Assembly (NCBI GenBank): GCA_964019415.1
Contig: OZ025880.1
Coordinates: forward strand, 5,067,085-5,131,084
Length of the DNA stretch: 64,000 nucleotides
Source of the DNA: Ianthella basta
Lineage: Eukaryota; Porifera; Demospongiae; Verongiida; Ianthellidae
Direction: 5' to 3'
The notes beneath the pieces were generated by a model. It did no database searches. It had not been told where the DNA came from and saw nothing but the letters and a program-made list of their open reading frames with translations. Made by a program: the position numbers and the translations under genes. Shown here in pieces: positions 1-10,796 of this stretch; position 1 is the first letter of the stretch; each line of letters starts with the position of its first letter.

Positions 1-1015
1 GTAAATATAATGTGTACTGTTGCGTATCGGCCATTCTGAGGTGCTCAGTCTCTGTCAGCGAGACTACTGATAAAGTTTGCACACATTGCTTTATGTTACA
101 TAATGTTACACAATGCAGAGTATGTGCAGAGTACTTGCGTATTATCAATAGAGTTTTATATTGCAGTTGGCAAGACCTTTTGGGTTAAATGGCATGCATC
201 ATCTATAAGTTATACAGTGTACCTTGCTGAAACATCCTTATCTCATTTCATTGTCCATGTTGTTATGTACCCCTAACATCATGGCTGTGTATGCAGTCAT
301 GCTATAGACTGAACTCAAACTTTATTCAAAAGGCTAAACAATACAGCTAGCACATTCTCAAGCATATCTATTGCAGGTTTAAGGTCCAGACAGTATAAGC
401 TGATGTGTATACAAGTGGGACATTACTTTACACACTTCACACAGTTAACTGCCTATTCTTCATGACAGTCTTCTTTCTTCCAGGTTCTTCATTATTATAT
501 GAGCTGTGTGAAGAAGGTGTGTTACCTATACTCCACTTCAACGGGCAACCTTCTTCATTCCAGTATGCATTACATATTTCATAGGGCAGTTCTAGCCACC
601 CTATACACATGTCTAGATTTAGTGTGTTATTGTTGTGTTTCCTTTTTGTGAGGCATACCATTCCAGGTGCCAGGTGTTTATAGATATAGCGCTTGTGAAG
701 GTTGAGGGTCCATTTAAGCTAGTTTCCTGGCCATGCAACAGCACATTGAACTCAGCTCAGATACATAATTATGTACATCCAGGGACAGGTTATTTACTGT
801 AGTTTCTAGTGCATTGATCATGAGCACAGGAAAATGTATACAGAAACCTGACACAAAATTATAGTAGTTGAATTAGTTCTCAGTCCTAATTTTATCTAAT
901 GTGCAGTGAGATAGATATAATTTATTGTGGCTCTTGCTAATCTGTGTTAATGCAGCTTAAATGATTGCTAATTGCAGGGGGGTGTAGGTTATTATCTTGC
1001 AAATTAGTGCAGGAG
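1..1015. other. Upstream region of gene 1, no gene seen
   Basis: No exon, RNA gene or clear repeat could be supported here. A 74-codon open frame on the minus strand (437-661) has no domain or splice context and is probably chance. Confidence 0.5.
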
Positions 1016-1021
1016 TATAAG
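1016..1021 (+). promoter_or_regulatory. Possible TATA box of gene 1
   Basis: TATAAG lies 44 bases before the ATG at 1060, which would place a transcription start near 1045-1050 and leave a very short 5' leader. This is motif and spacing only. Confidence 0.35.
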
Positions 1022-1059
1022 ATGAGGAGCAGTGCTATTCAGTGGTCAGTGTTCACACT

Positions 1060-4000
1060 ATGCATAAGTTGTGTTGTCTAGTTTATTGGGTCCTCACTGT
1101 GTCTGTTGTACTGGCACAGAACCAGCCCAGCCCTTGTGACTTGCCACAGAAGTGTTTCCCTCCAAAGAGAGCAGTCAATGTGACAGGAGCCCTGCAGAAT
1201 CTTTTTACTCAAGCCAGATGTTACAGTGCCTGTGTGGAAGATGTGAGCAACTTTAGGTCAAAGCAGAAGTGCTCATAGGAGTACTCTGTTCATGCAGTTG
1301 GGCTAAATGTGCCTTTAAGAGGAAGTAGATGCAGAGAATGCATCCATTTAGTTCAGGTCTCTTACTTGTACATTGCACAGGAACGGCTGAACCTCTCAAC
1401 AGCTGCTGTGAAGGTCAGTTACCTGCCACACTAGCCTCTCCACATTTTAGCATCCTTTAAGCCTTCATTCTTGTCACCTATTGGGTCTCATTAATGCAGC
1501 TGAACTCCACCTTACCACACTGGCCAAGTATTCACCTCAAAGAGAGTGCCAGTGCTATTGTTCAGGCATGTACTGCTGGATGCTCTTTTGCATTATTTGG
1601 TTCACTTACTTGCCCATTCAACAGTTGTGTAAGTTTCCATGCATAATATTAAGCCAAGTTGCAACATTTGATGTGGTAGCACTGTAGGAGTCATTCAACT
1701 TAAACCACTCTATTACTTAAGATTTTTTTTGGCACTGAGAACGAAGATAATTGCAATCTGGGCTGTGAAATAGGCAATCAGATTAAAAATGAAACTGGTA
1801 TGTGCAACAACTACTGCTGGTGCCAGTAAGAGCTTTAATCAGCAAAGTTCTCTTCTCATCTTGCTCAGGTAATCCACCAGTTGCCCCCATTGCACCTCCA
1901 GTGCCTATATCCTACAACCCATTTCAGTTTGACTTTGCTACTGCACAGCCCAAGACAAGTCACGGTGCAGTGAAACATCTGAATTCATTTATTGTGCTAA
2001 TGAGCAATGGAACCACAGATGCTTCATTCCAGCTGGTGAGTTGTACTGTGAATACATGACTCATGTATATGCATTTGTCTAGTATTGTTTTTGGTTACCA
2101 ATGTGTGTAGGGGTCTCCAGCTGACGAGTTGATTCCATTCAGTCAATTCAGCTGCAAGTTTGTAAATGCTTCATTTGCAGTTGTCAACCGCTATGGTGCT
2201 TCTAGGATGTCTCCACCTGTGACAATGTGTGGAGGAGGTACATTCGTGCTAGCTTGCACACCATGATGACCTGACCACCAGTCCTTGGACTGCGTTTTTG
2301 AGAAAGAGTCTCTTCCTCTGCAGGAATAGTCTATCCATCTCATGTTCGCGAATTGGAGGTTACCCTTGTTGATGATCATGACAGGAGGGATGAGTTCAAT
2401 GCGGACGTTGTGATGATAATTCTGTCTTGGAAACCACCCCCTGGTAAGGATTCTTAGGCAACTGCATTCACCTGCTAGTGTAAAGTACCAGGTTCCACTG
2501 TACTGTGTCATATTGCCGACTACAGAGGCACAATTTGTCACTGAGTATCAAATTCGAGTCTTCCCAGTGAGTATTGAAGATCACTGCCCAAAGATTCAGG
2601 ATGTGATAGAACCTTTTTCTATTCCCAAGGTCTGTTTACTGTAGTGATGGCATGGTCTATGCTCCTTATGTTATCAACACCCTGTCTTTCATTGTTCAAT
2701 CTCTATAGGACAGTGTTAGCTTCACTTTGGAAAGCAACAATGCTACCGGCTTCAAGTTGCCAGTGTCTTGTGACTTTCGCATTGTAGTAAGTAGTATCAC
2801 ATTCACAGTTTATGCACCATATATATATATACGTAGTAATAACACATAACAGTGTACAAGTACCTGTAAGTGATTTGCACAGGCCTCAAGGTGTACCCTT
2901 TGGCCCTGCAGTCCTGGATGGAACATTGCCTCTGTTCAACACAGGCAGTGCTCCAGTGTGTTGCAAACACTGTAGAATAGTATTTGGATGTTAATTAACA
3001 CATCTACACTTCTTTTCACTTTAGATAGAATCACTGCCACAAATTTCAGAAACACTTTCAGCAGACTTAAAGCAATCAGAAGAAATTGTTGTAACAACTG
3101 ATTATATTGGTTAGTTAAACATGGCACCATTTTGAATCTCATGTTTGGAGGTACTAATGCTTATGGCTTTATACACTGAACAGGTGAACTAGGCCTTAAT
3201 CTGACTGTTATGTCAGATTGGACATGGAATGAAACTGGGTTCTATTCACTTCGACTGAATGTCTCTTTGCCTGATGTGGGCTATGTGCGAGAAGGACTGC
3301 GGGAGTTAGAGATTACTGTACATACTGCAAGGATCAGTAATATACAGGGGGGATTTAAGATTCTCCAGATTCTTCCAAGTGACTGGATTGCTATCAATGT
3401 AAGTGCCAACTCTGAACTGGCTATTTTATGGATTAGGTTGAACTGGTAAGTTTATCCTATCATCCCTTGCAGGCAAATCAGCTTACTTACGTGCATACTC
3501 TGTCAGCCCGCTACCCTCCTAAGGAAGATGGTGTGGAATATGTCTTTGATGTACGTATGCCTACCCAGGTTAACTCTTAAAAGACGCACATCTTCAAATT
3601 TTGTCTCCTCTGTGTTACAGATTAGGCCCAAGCACCATGCAGAGTATTACAACTACCGGATGCCAGAAGCAAAGAAACTGAGCTTTTCTGCACCAAGTAG
3701 GTAGTACTTAGCCCTTCAGCAGTTTGTGCACCTGCTTCATGTTTGTGACCTCGCCTACTGTGCAGGCTTTCCTCTTAGTCCAGCACTGAATGTCACAGTG
3801 AACTCATATGAACTGAAGGGTATTAACCTTACATTGAATATCTCATGGCTGCCACCAACTGTCACCAATGGGGAATTGCATAGGTACTCAATCTATGTCT
3901 GGCACCTGAAAACACCAGACATCAAGCAGACCATTTACATTTCAGTTAGTAAGATAGGCACTTGGCTATAGCTGCTATAGTCTTGAAACATATCATATAC

Positions 4001-7000
4001 CACATATTTTATTAATATTCCCATTCCTATATAGGCACAAGTTTGAATCTCATGTTTAGTTTGATGGCAGCTGTAAAACATACTCTGGGAGAATATAAAA
4101 CATATTTAAGAAATTCAAATAATATTATATACTTTGATTGATTCAAAGAAGTTACAGTATATTCATAAATACATGTCTTTGCAGACTACGTTCATACTGG
4201 TGCAAGTAGATCAAACCAAATTTAGAGCCGACTCGACTTAAACGGTGCTAACATTTGCTTAAACAGCACTAAGCAACTGGCCTGAGTTATTTGCATACTT
4301 CATAAGATGGCCTCTTGCCAGCAATAGCAATAGGTTAAAATTTCCCACTGTTGAAGACTGTTAGACCACACGACAGCTGCAGTGAAGGGGAGAAGTCATC
4401 AGAAGAGCGAGAAATTGGCAATTTCTTCAACAGCAGCAGAACCGCATGCCACTGAACCATTCTGAATACAATTCCATGTTCACACTATGAGCAAACTGAC
4501 TCAAAGCCAATTTCATAATGACAAATGACACCACTCTTGAATACTTCAGAATGAATGGGTCAATGTTGTCATGGACAATACTGTCACTAAAGGGTTTATA
4601 CATGTCCAGTGACTATTCTACGCTACTTGCGTCTCTCTGTAAAATCTGCAACTAAAACTTGTCAATGAGCCAAATTTATGTCTGTACATTGACTGTTCTG
4701 TGCTGATATGTGCTTGTGAAATAGGAGTATTTGTATGTGTATATGTACATGTGTTTGTGGTAGGATGAGGTTAGTCTGTGTCTGCAGAGTGTGTATATAT
4801 ATTCTGGCATGCATGTCTAGTGTGCTTCCATATCTAGCTGCGTACACTATCAACAAAAGCACTAGGCGTGCAAAATTCTATAATTTATTCCAAGCTCCAT
4901 TTTCACCACAGTTGACTGTGGGGATCCTGGTTCTATTACAAATGGTCGAAGTAGTATCACAGGTACAACTTACACATCCACAGTGACGTACAAGTGTAAT
5001 GCTGGCTACCGCCTCAAAGGATCACGGAGCAGAACCTGCATGGCCAATGGACAGTGGAGTGGGAGTGTACCCACTTGCAAGGGTAAGTTGATTTGCAGTA
5101 TACACTGCAGTATAATGTCTCTTATCTCACTGCATGTCCATGTACATTACAGTCCTTAAAGATGGGGTTGTGATATTATAGGAGATAGTGGGATAGTTTC
5201 GGTAGTTATTTATGCATTGCCTGTTATTCTGATTGCTGCAATGTTTGCATTTGTTTCTGTTTCAAGCTGTGCTGACAAATGATGTGATGATAAAATTGCA
5301 AACTTATGCATATGAGACAGACTTTCCTCTTTGGGAGGCACTATAGCTACGTACATGAGTTAAACTCCTGATCTTGTGACTGTGGGTCATCTTCATTTGT
5401 TAGCTTCCATCCCGCTCCAGCTTTCAGAGTGAAGTAATTTTAACATAAATCTGGTAATAGTGCAAATTACTACTTACCCCAAGCCTAGTCTATCAACCTT
5501 GTCCAGAGTAATTTTCTTATAGTTGCTTGATAAACTACCCCGGCATGCTCAGCCCATTCGGACTCCTGAACACCAAGTTACAGATAAACAAGTATGCACT
5601 CAAGTTATTGGCATTTGAAGGGCAGTCCAGCTTGTGTCCTCTGCTGCTGGCTGTTCTGATCTAGTACAGCAGATTCTCGTCTCCACAAATTGCTAGGTTT
5701 GTGCCTTGTGGGTGTTTAAACAGTCTGACTTGTTATATCACTGAGTGTTTCACCTCTTTCATTTGTACGTACGCTGTCTAGCATTGTGATTGAGTGTTTC
5801 TGTTAGGTTGGTGCATATGTGCTTATGTTGGAAAATAAACTGTTGGCATTCAATTCAATGTGCCTCTCCACTTAGCCATTCCCTGTGTTAGACCACCTGC
5901 TAGTCCTGCAAATGGCCGCCGCAGTGGCTCTGGTACAACCTATCAGTCCACAAGGACCTACACCTGTAATCCAGGATACTTCTCCATACCACCAGGACCC
6001 ATTATAATAACCTGCATGGCCAACAGACGATGGAATGGGAGTGCACCTCGCTGTGTTGGTAAGCCTCATGCAATCTGATGTCTGTCAAATGCATAATCTA
6101 TGTTTTCAGGCATTAAGTGGCCAGTGCAGTACAGAAGAATTGAGAGATCAGTCCTGAGTACTCCCAAGATGATGCACTAGTGCCATCGGTGTCCATGGAT
6201 TTTAGACCACTCAGCACATTATTCTAGTGTTTATACTGTTACTGGTTCTTCATTCTCTCTCTCCTCAGGGCTTCAACCTGCCAGAAACCTTCAGACATTC
6301 AATGAGGGCAAGCGCAGTGTCTCCTACACCTTTACTGCATCACCCACTTCTGGAGTCACTTACAAAGCCACCTTTACACCTCAGATAGTTGGCATACCCA
6401 CACCACAGACTGAGAGATTTAACAGTGCAGCCTTACGCACCACATCTGGGCTCACCCCTGATGTGACATACAGGCTACAGGTGTTTGCTGTAAAGAATGG
6501 TATGGAGAGTGCGGCCATCAGCCGTGACTTCACCACAAAGCCAGATGGTAAGACTACTCTGATTCAATGTAACTTCATACATAAGACATAGTATGATTAG
6601 CGAAGCAGGATTCTGCATGTGATATGTTCTTATCCATGCATCGCTATATATAATAAGTATTGCAATTGCTGGTTTGGCTCAGTGTGTCAATTGCAGCAGA
6701 GAAAGTATCTCATTACTGTACAAATAACCTTAATTTCCTTCCTCTCCTGTATTCAGTTCCCACTGGCCCACCACAAGGCCTAGCTGTTGCAGACCACACT
6801 ACCACATCCATCACTCTCACATGGAGTGACCCTGCACCAGATAGGATCAATGACAGAGATGGAGCCACTGGGTTTGAAGTGAGGAGGAATGGACAGCGAG
6901 TGACCACAGTCACAGACAGGACATACACCTTCACTGGACTCAGTGCAGCAACAAGTTATGACTTTGAAGTCCTGGCCATAAATGATCAAGGCATTGCTCC

Positions 7001-8346
7001 TGACAACCATGCTGCTGAACTGTCAACCTCCACTGCTTCTGGAGGTAGGCAGAGGCTACAAATTGAGCATCATACTGATATGTTTATAGAAAAGATGAGG
7101 GTGAAGAGATTTGGGTAATGACATGCCCTCTGCTGTATTTATTGCAGTCCCCAACCCACCAACCCTGCAAGTGGTCCTCCCCAGGTTTTCCCTCACCTAC
7201 CTGGTGTGGAGGGACCCAGAACCTTATGCTGGTGATATCATTGGTGTGCAAATCCGCTACCTAATTGACTGTCTCCCACTGAACATTCCACAGCTGGGTA
7301 GTGGTGTCCATCAATTCTCCATCTTTGGCATCAAGGGCAGTGAGGGAAAGACACACAACATCAGCCTGAGAGCTAGGACCACAGCAGGATGGGGCAACTA
7401 CAGCACACCAGTGGAGTTTGTCTTTAGACCCATTGGTAAGGCAGTAGCTACACCAGGATTCAATGTATGGGTGGGGGAGGGGTGGAGGTATATGCATCCC
7501 CACGTAATAATTGCCAATTGCTGTGAACATGGATCGAAGGTCATTTTTGACTCTCCAACTGCATCTGGGGCAAATCAGTCTTAAAGGTTCTAGTTCCCAT
7601 AATCTTACCCAGGTGTAAGATCCCTGATCCCCCTATTCCAGCATGTATTTTTGGGCACAATACACGTAACAAGAACATGTAAGACAGAACACTGCAGGCA
7701 TACATTCTAGTGCCATGGAGTAGACAGCAGCTAGTGCATGTAGAGTGATACAGCATTACTATTTATGCTGTGCACATGACTTGTGAGATAACATTTTCTG
7801 TTGAGTCATTCTCAGCTAGGCCTTACACTGATGCTTTTACACTATAGTATGTACTGTACATGTTCTTGTTTGTCCTGTGTAGTGGAAGTTACACTGAATG
7901 CAGTTGGTTGCAACACACTGACGTTCAGCTACACTGTCAACCCTCTTCCTGGTGGTGGGAATGAGGCCTCTCTAGCCTCTTTTGAGGTAAATTACCAGCC
8001 AATCCTGGGTGAAGGTAAAACAGAGACCAGAAGTGTTGCACTGAATGGCAGTGCCATTGAGGGAGTCATGTGCCTCTCAGGCCTCACTCCAGACACACCC
8101 TACCATGTCAACTACAGTGTAGAGGTTGATGTCGGCTTCTCAACTGTACTGCCATCAGATTCATCTGAACCTGTCCAGCTGATCACTGACAGAAGCTGCG
8201 AACAGCAGCAGTGCATGGAGGCGAGCAGGACCAGAATGGTGCCTCCGAATGAAAAGGAACCCACTACTACAGCAATGTGTACCAAGGAGTCCCTTGCTAC
8301 CAATTGCATTAGTTCATGTGTTAGCAAGTGCGTGCACTTGATTTAG
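1060..8346 (+). CDS. Gene 1: secreted multidomain protein, Cys-rich/FN3-like N-terminus, 2 CCP, 4 FN3
   Basis: The ATG at 1060 opens a hydrophobic signal peptide (MHKLCCLVYWVLTVSVVLAQ). It is followed by a Cys-containing segment with an ARCYSAC motif, loosely like the N-terminus of anosmin, though that name is not established. Likely later exons are 1869-2035, 2111-2237, 2324-2443, 2526-2629, 2709-2786, 3025-3109, 3184-3398, 3473-3550, 3621-3696 and 3766-3944. Several carry FN3 signatures, for example SWKPPP, then EYQIRVFP, and ISWLPPTVTNGELHRYSIYVW. Two CCP exons (4912-5082, 5876-6058) and four FN3 exons (6269-6547, 6757-7044, 7148-7435, 7883-8346) follow, all joined in phase 1, ending at a TAG. 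No membrane segment is seen, so it is probably secreted. Exons before 1869 and any exon between 3945 and 4911 are unresolved, and the 5' half could be a separate gene. Confidence 0.6.
3945..4911 (+). other. Long intron of gene 1, no exon assigned
   Basis: The FN3 begun at 3766-3944 lacks its second half, so at least one exon should lie here. The frame after the acceptor near 4185 stays open only briefly and I could not confirm it. No transposon ends were recognised. Confidence 0.35.
4912..5082 (+). CDS. CCP/sushi domain exon 1 of gene 1
   Basis: The exon is phase 1-1 with a complete sushi pattern. It begins DCGDPGSITNG, has TYTSTVTYKCNAGY in the middle, then CMANGQWSGSVPTC: four cysteines, the conserved Trp and the GY pair. 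Acceptor at 4910-4911, donor at 5083. CCP domains usually mediate protein-protein binding in complement and adhesion proteins. Confidence 0.85.
5083..5875 (+). other. Intron of gene 1 between the CCP exons
   Basis: No coding segment, repeat ends or RNA gene recognised. Confidence 0.5.
5876..6058 (+). CDS. CCP/sushi domain exon 2 of gene 1
   Basis: The second sushi domain is also phase 1-1: PCVRPPASPANGRRSGSG at the start, TYTCNPGY in the middle, CMANRRWNGSAPRC at the end. It shares the CMAN-x-x-W-x-GS-x-P block with the first CCP, so the pair probably arose by exon duplication. Confidence 0.85.
6269..8346 (+). CDS. FN3 cassette 1 (A-B-C-D) of gene 1
   Basis: Four single-exon FN3 domains. 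A (6269-6547) has NEGKRSVSYTF and LTPDVTYRLQVFAV. B (6757-7044) has PTGPPQGL, ITLTWSDP and TSYDFEVLAINDQG. C (7148-7435) has YLVWRDPEP and GIKGSEGKTH. D (7883-8346) has GCNTLTFSYTVNPLPGG and LSGLTPDTPY. All boundaries are phase 1. D does not end at a donor: it runs into a Cys-containing tail (SCVSKCVHLI) and stops. The same ending recurs in gene 2 and in the pseudogene at 9.45 kb. Each domain resembles its namesake in other cassettes more than its neighbours, so the four-exon cassette is the unit of duplication. Confidence 0.85.
7466..7490 (+). repeat. G-rich tract after FN3-C donor, cassette 1
   Basis: A run of G triplets and longer G runs lies about 30 bases inside the C-D intron. Comparable tracts occur at the same place after the C exons at 9137, 17690 and 44560. 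Confidence 0.5.
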
Positions 8347-9059
8347 TAGTGGGACAAGTGCATTCCATTAGTTAGAAAACTTAGTTTCAAACATGGCGTC
8401 AAGCTCCTGTATCAGTATAGTGTTTAGAGCGATGTGTTGTAGCTATTGGCAGGACTTAAAACTTTACATCATTCCCAAAATGTGATGATTTTGTTAGCCA
8501 TACATGTGTGAAATGATGCCCTTTCTAATATTATACATATAATCAAGTGCAAGCAGTGGTCTATGTCCAACCAATACGCATTTCTATTAAAATGAGGCAT
8601 GTCTGTGTCTGCCCAATACATTTGACAACTATAAGAAAAGGCCAGGTTCCAAAGCATACATTAAGCTAACAGTTGATTAGTCTCGATCCCAGACCCTTCC
8701 TAGCTTCTATTCTTCTTGGCCTCCATTTGCACAAACTGGCTCTATGGTTGGTGGCAAATACCCACTAAACTGTAATGGTCCTAATATCTGCTCTTGCTAG
8801 GAAGAAATGCATGACTGTGCTGTTTCTTTGTGATTCAATAGCATACAAAGCGCAATCACTTCTATTGTATAGCATTGAGGATATCAGTATGCGTTATGCT
8901 GAATTCCCTATGTATGCTAAGAAGGCAGCAAAGTATTCAAGGTTGCCCTAACCCTAACCCTAACTCTATGTGGGTGTTGGATTCAAACTCTACTACACCT
9001 ATTATTCAAAGCAAATCTCAGTAAATACTGTATTTAGCCATAGGATTTCCTACATCATG
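8347..9059. other. Spacer after gene 1
   Basis: No gene is supported. It contains a short telomere-like repeat. No canonical AATAAA was noted close to the gene 1 stop. Confidence 0.4.
8946..8964. repeat. Short interstitial telomere-like repeat (CCCTAA)3
   Basis: Three perfect CCCTAA units, the complement of the metazoan telomere repeat TTAGGG, followed by an imperfect unit. Too short to say whether it marks a healed break or is chance. Confidence 0.6.
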
Positions 9060-9909
9060 GACTACAGCACACAAGTGGAGTTCATCTTCAGACCCATTGG
9101 TGAGATAGCAACTGGGCCAGGATTCAGTGCACTGGGGGGAGAGGGGTAGGGGCACGTGGAAGGAAGCTTCCTCCCATAATGACTGTCATTTGCCGTTAAA
9201 AATGGAGGTATCTTAGAGGCCCTAAAATGTGCAATTTCTTTCTGGAGGACACAATCGAATGATACATTCTAGAGCTGGAGGAGAAAAGCACAGCATTGCA
9301 GCTAGAGCGGTGCAACGTTAACATGCTATCTATGCTGTGCATGTGACTTGTGAGGTGACATTATATGTAGTCATTCTCAGCTAGGCCCTACACTGATGAT
9401 TTTATGCTATAGTGTGTATACTGTACATGTTCTTGTTTGTCTCTTGCAGTGGAGGTTACTCCAAATGCTGTAAGCTGCAATACATTGATGGTCAGCTACA
9501 CTGTCAGCCCTCTTCCTAGTGGAGGTAATGAGGCCACTCTAGTCTCTTTTGAGGTAAATTACCAGCCAATCCTAGGAGAAGGTGAAACAGAGACCAGAAG
9601 TGTTACACTGAATGGCAGTGCCATTGAGGGAGTCCTGTGCCTCTCAGGCCTCACTCCTGACACAGCCCCTACAGTGTAGAGGTTGATGTCGGCTTCTCAA
9701 CTGTGCTGCCATCAGATTCACCAGAACCTGAAGAGCTGCTCACTGACAGAAGCTGTGAACAGCAGCAGCAGCAGTGCATGGAGACAAGCAGAACCAGAAT
9801 AGTGCCTCCACCTGAAAAGGAACTCACTACTACAGCAATGTGTACCAAGGAGGTCCTTGCTATCAGTTGTATTAGTTCATGTGTTAGTAAGTGCATACAC
9901 TTGATTTAG
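9060..9909 (+). pseudogene. Truncated and frameshifted FN3 C-D remnant
   Basis: Only the last ~40 bases of a C-type FN3 exon (to about 9099, donor kept) and a D-type exon (9450-9909) are present. D matches cassette 1 D closely and ends in the same SCVSKCIHLI tail and TAG. A 10-base net deletion where other copies read DTPYHVNYSVEV shifts the frame near 9665 and brings an early stop. No A or B domain precedes it. It is best read as the leftover 3' end of a duplicated gene 1/gene 2-type copy. Confidence 0.75.
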
Positions 9910-10796
9910 TACTGGGACAAGGAGGAAAAGTATGAAGACATGGCCTTATGCTCATGTGTCTGTAGTCTACAGAATGATATGTTGTAGCTATTGGCATATA
10001 TATACCATAAACCTGCACATTTACTTGATGATTCTGTTGGTAATGTCTGAAATATACAGTATAACCTTTGGTCCACAAGTACCTTGTGTCCTGCACTAGC
10101 TGGTAGCATGGCATATCCAGCTAACAGGGTAGGAACAGCCTGTGGCTGAATTTAATGGCCTTAAATAGCCATCCAAGACATCTGCATAAGGTGTATGGTC
10201 CTGGTGCCATATTTATATGATGCTGATGCATGCTTGCATACACACATGCTTGCCTTAGCTATAGCAATATAATTCTGATTTCCACCATAGTTGTCAATGT
10301 GACTGACCTTTGCAGTTGCATTGCAACCTTATCAATGTTTTTCAAATGCACATACTCTAGCACCTTGCACATAGTGGCCCTATTGCAATTTGCACTGTGT
10401 GAGTGAGTGGCTGTGGTAAAGTTATGTATAATAGTGCTGTAACTTGTCTTGTGCCTAGTATAAGCCGCTATGTAATACATGTGTGGCAGGTTGTGTACAG
10501 TAGTCAGCCATTCATAGCCAAACACGTTACTCGAATGCACCTGCCCACAAAGTCACTATGCACATGCAATTAAACATGATTCACTTACCTAGAAATTGTA
10601 TCTATCTAATTATATTACCATGCATGAGAAGCAAATTCTGACTGAATTAGATGTTAGTGGAGTTAGTGGGCAATTCTCAAGAGCCATGTAAAACTTTGAT
10701 GGCTTTTCTGTATACAGCAGTCTAAATGCAGCTGTTTGTATATAGCACTTTGTGCGTATTGAGACTTGGGTAAGTTGGCAAGCTGTGGAGGTAGCT
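9910..10796. repeat. Duplicated 5' flank (type alpha), copy 1
   Basis: The stretch from about 10080 through the first exon and intron 1 to about 11830 is repeated at 20220-22120, and in part at 45120-45430. It is the promoter and first-intron part of the duplicating unit. No other gene is seen. Confidence 0.65.
10739..10745 (+). promoter_or_regulatory. Possible TATA box of gene 2
   Basis: TATATAG lies 58 bases before the first ATG at 10797. The same TATATAGCACTTTG context recurs upstream of the dead first exon at 45324. Confidence 0.3.

Noticed and set aside
6713-7010. Antisense ORFs over FN3-B exons, repeated at every cassette
   Set aside because: Shadow frames of conserved FN3 exons; the + strand has the domain, splice sites and phase.
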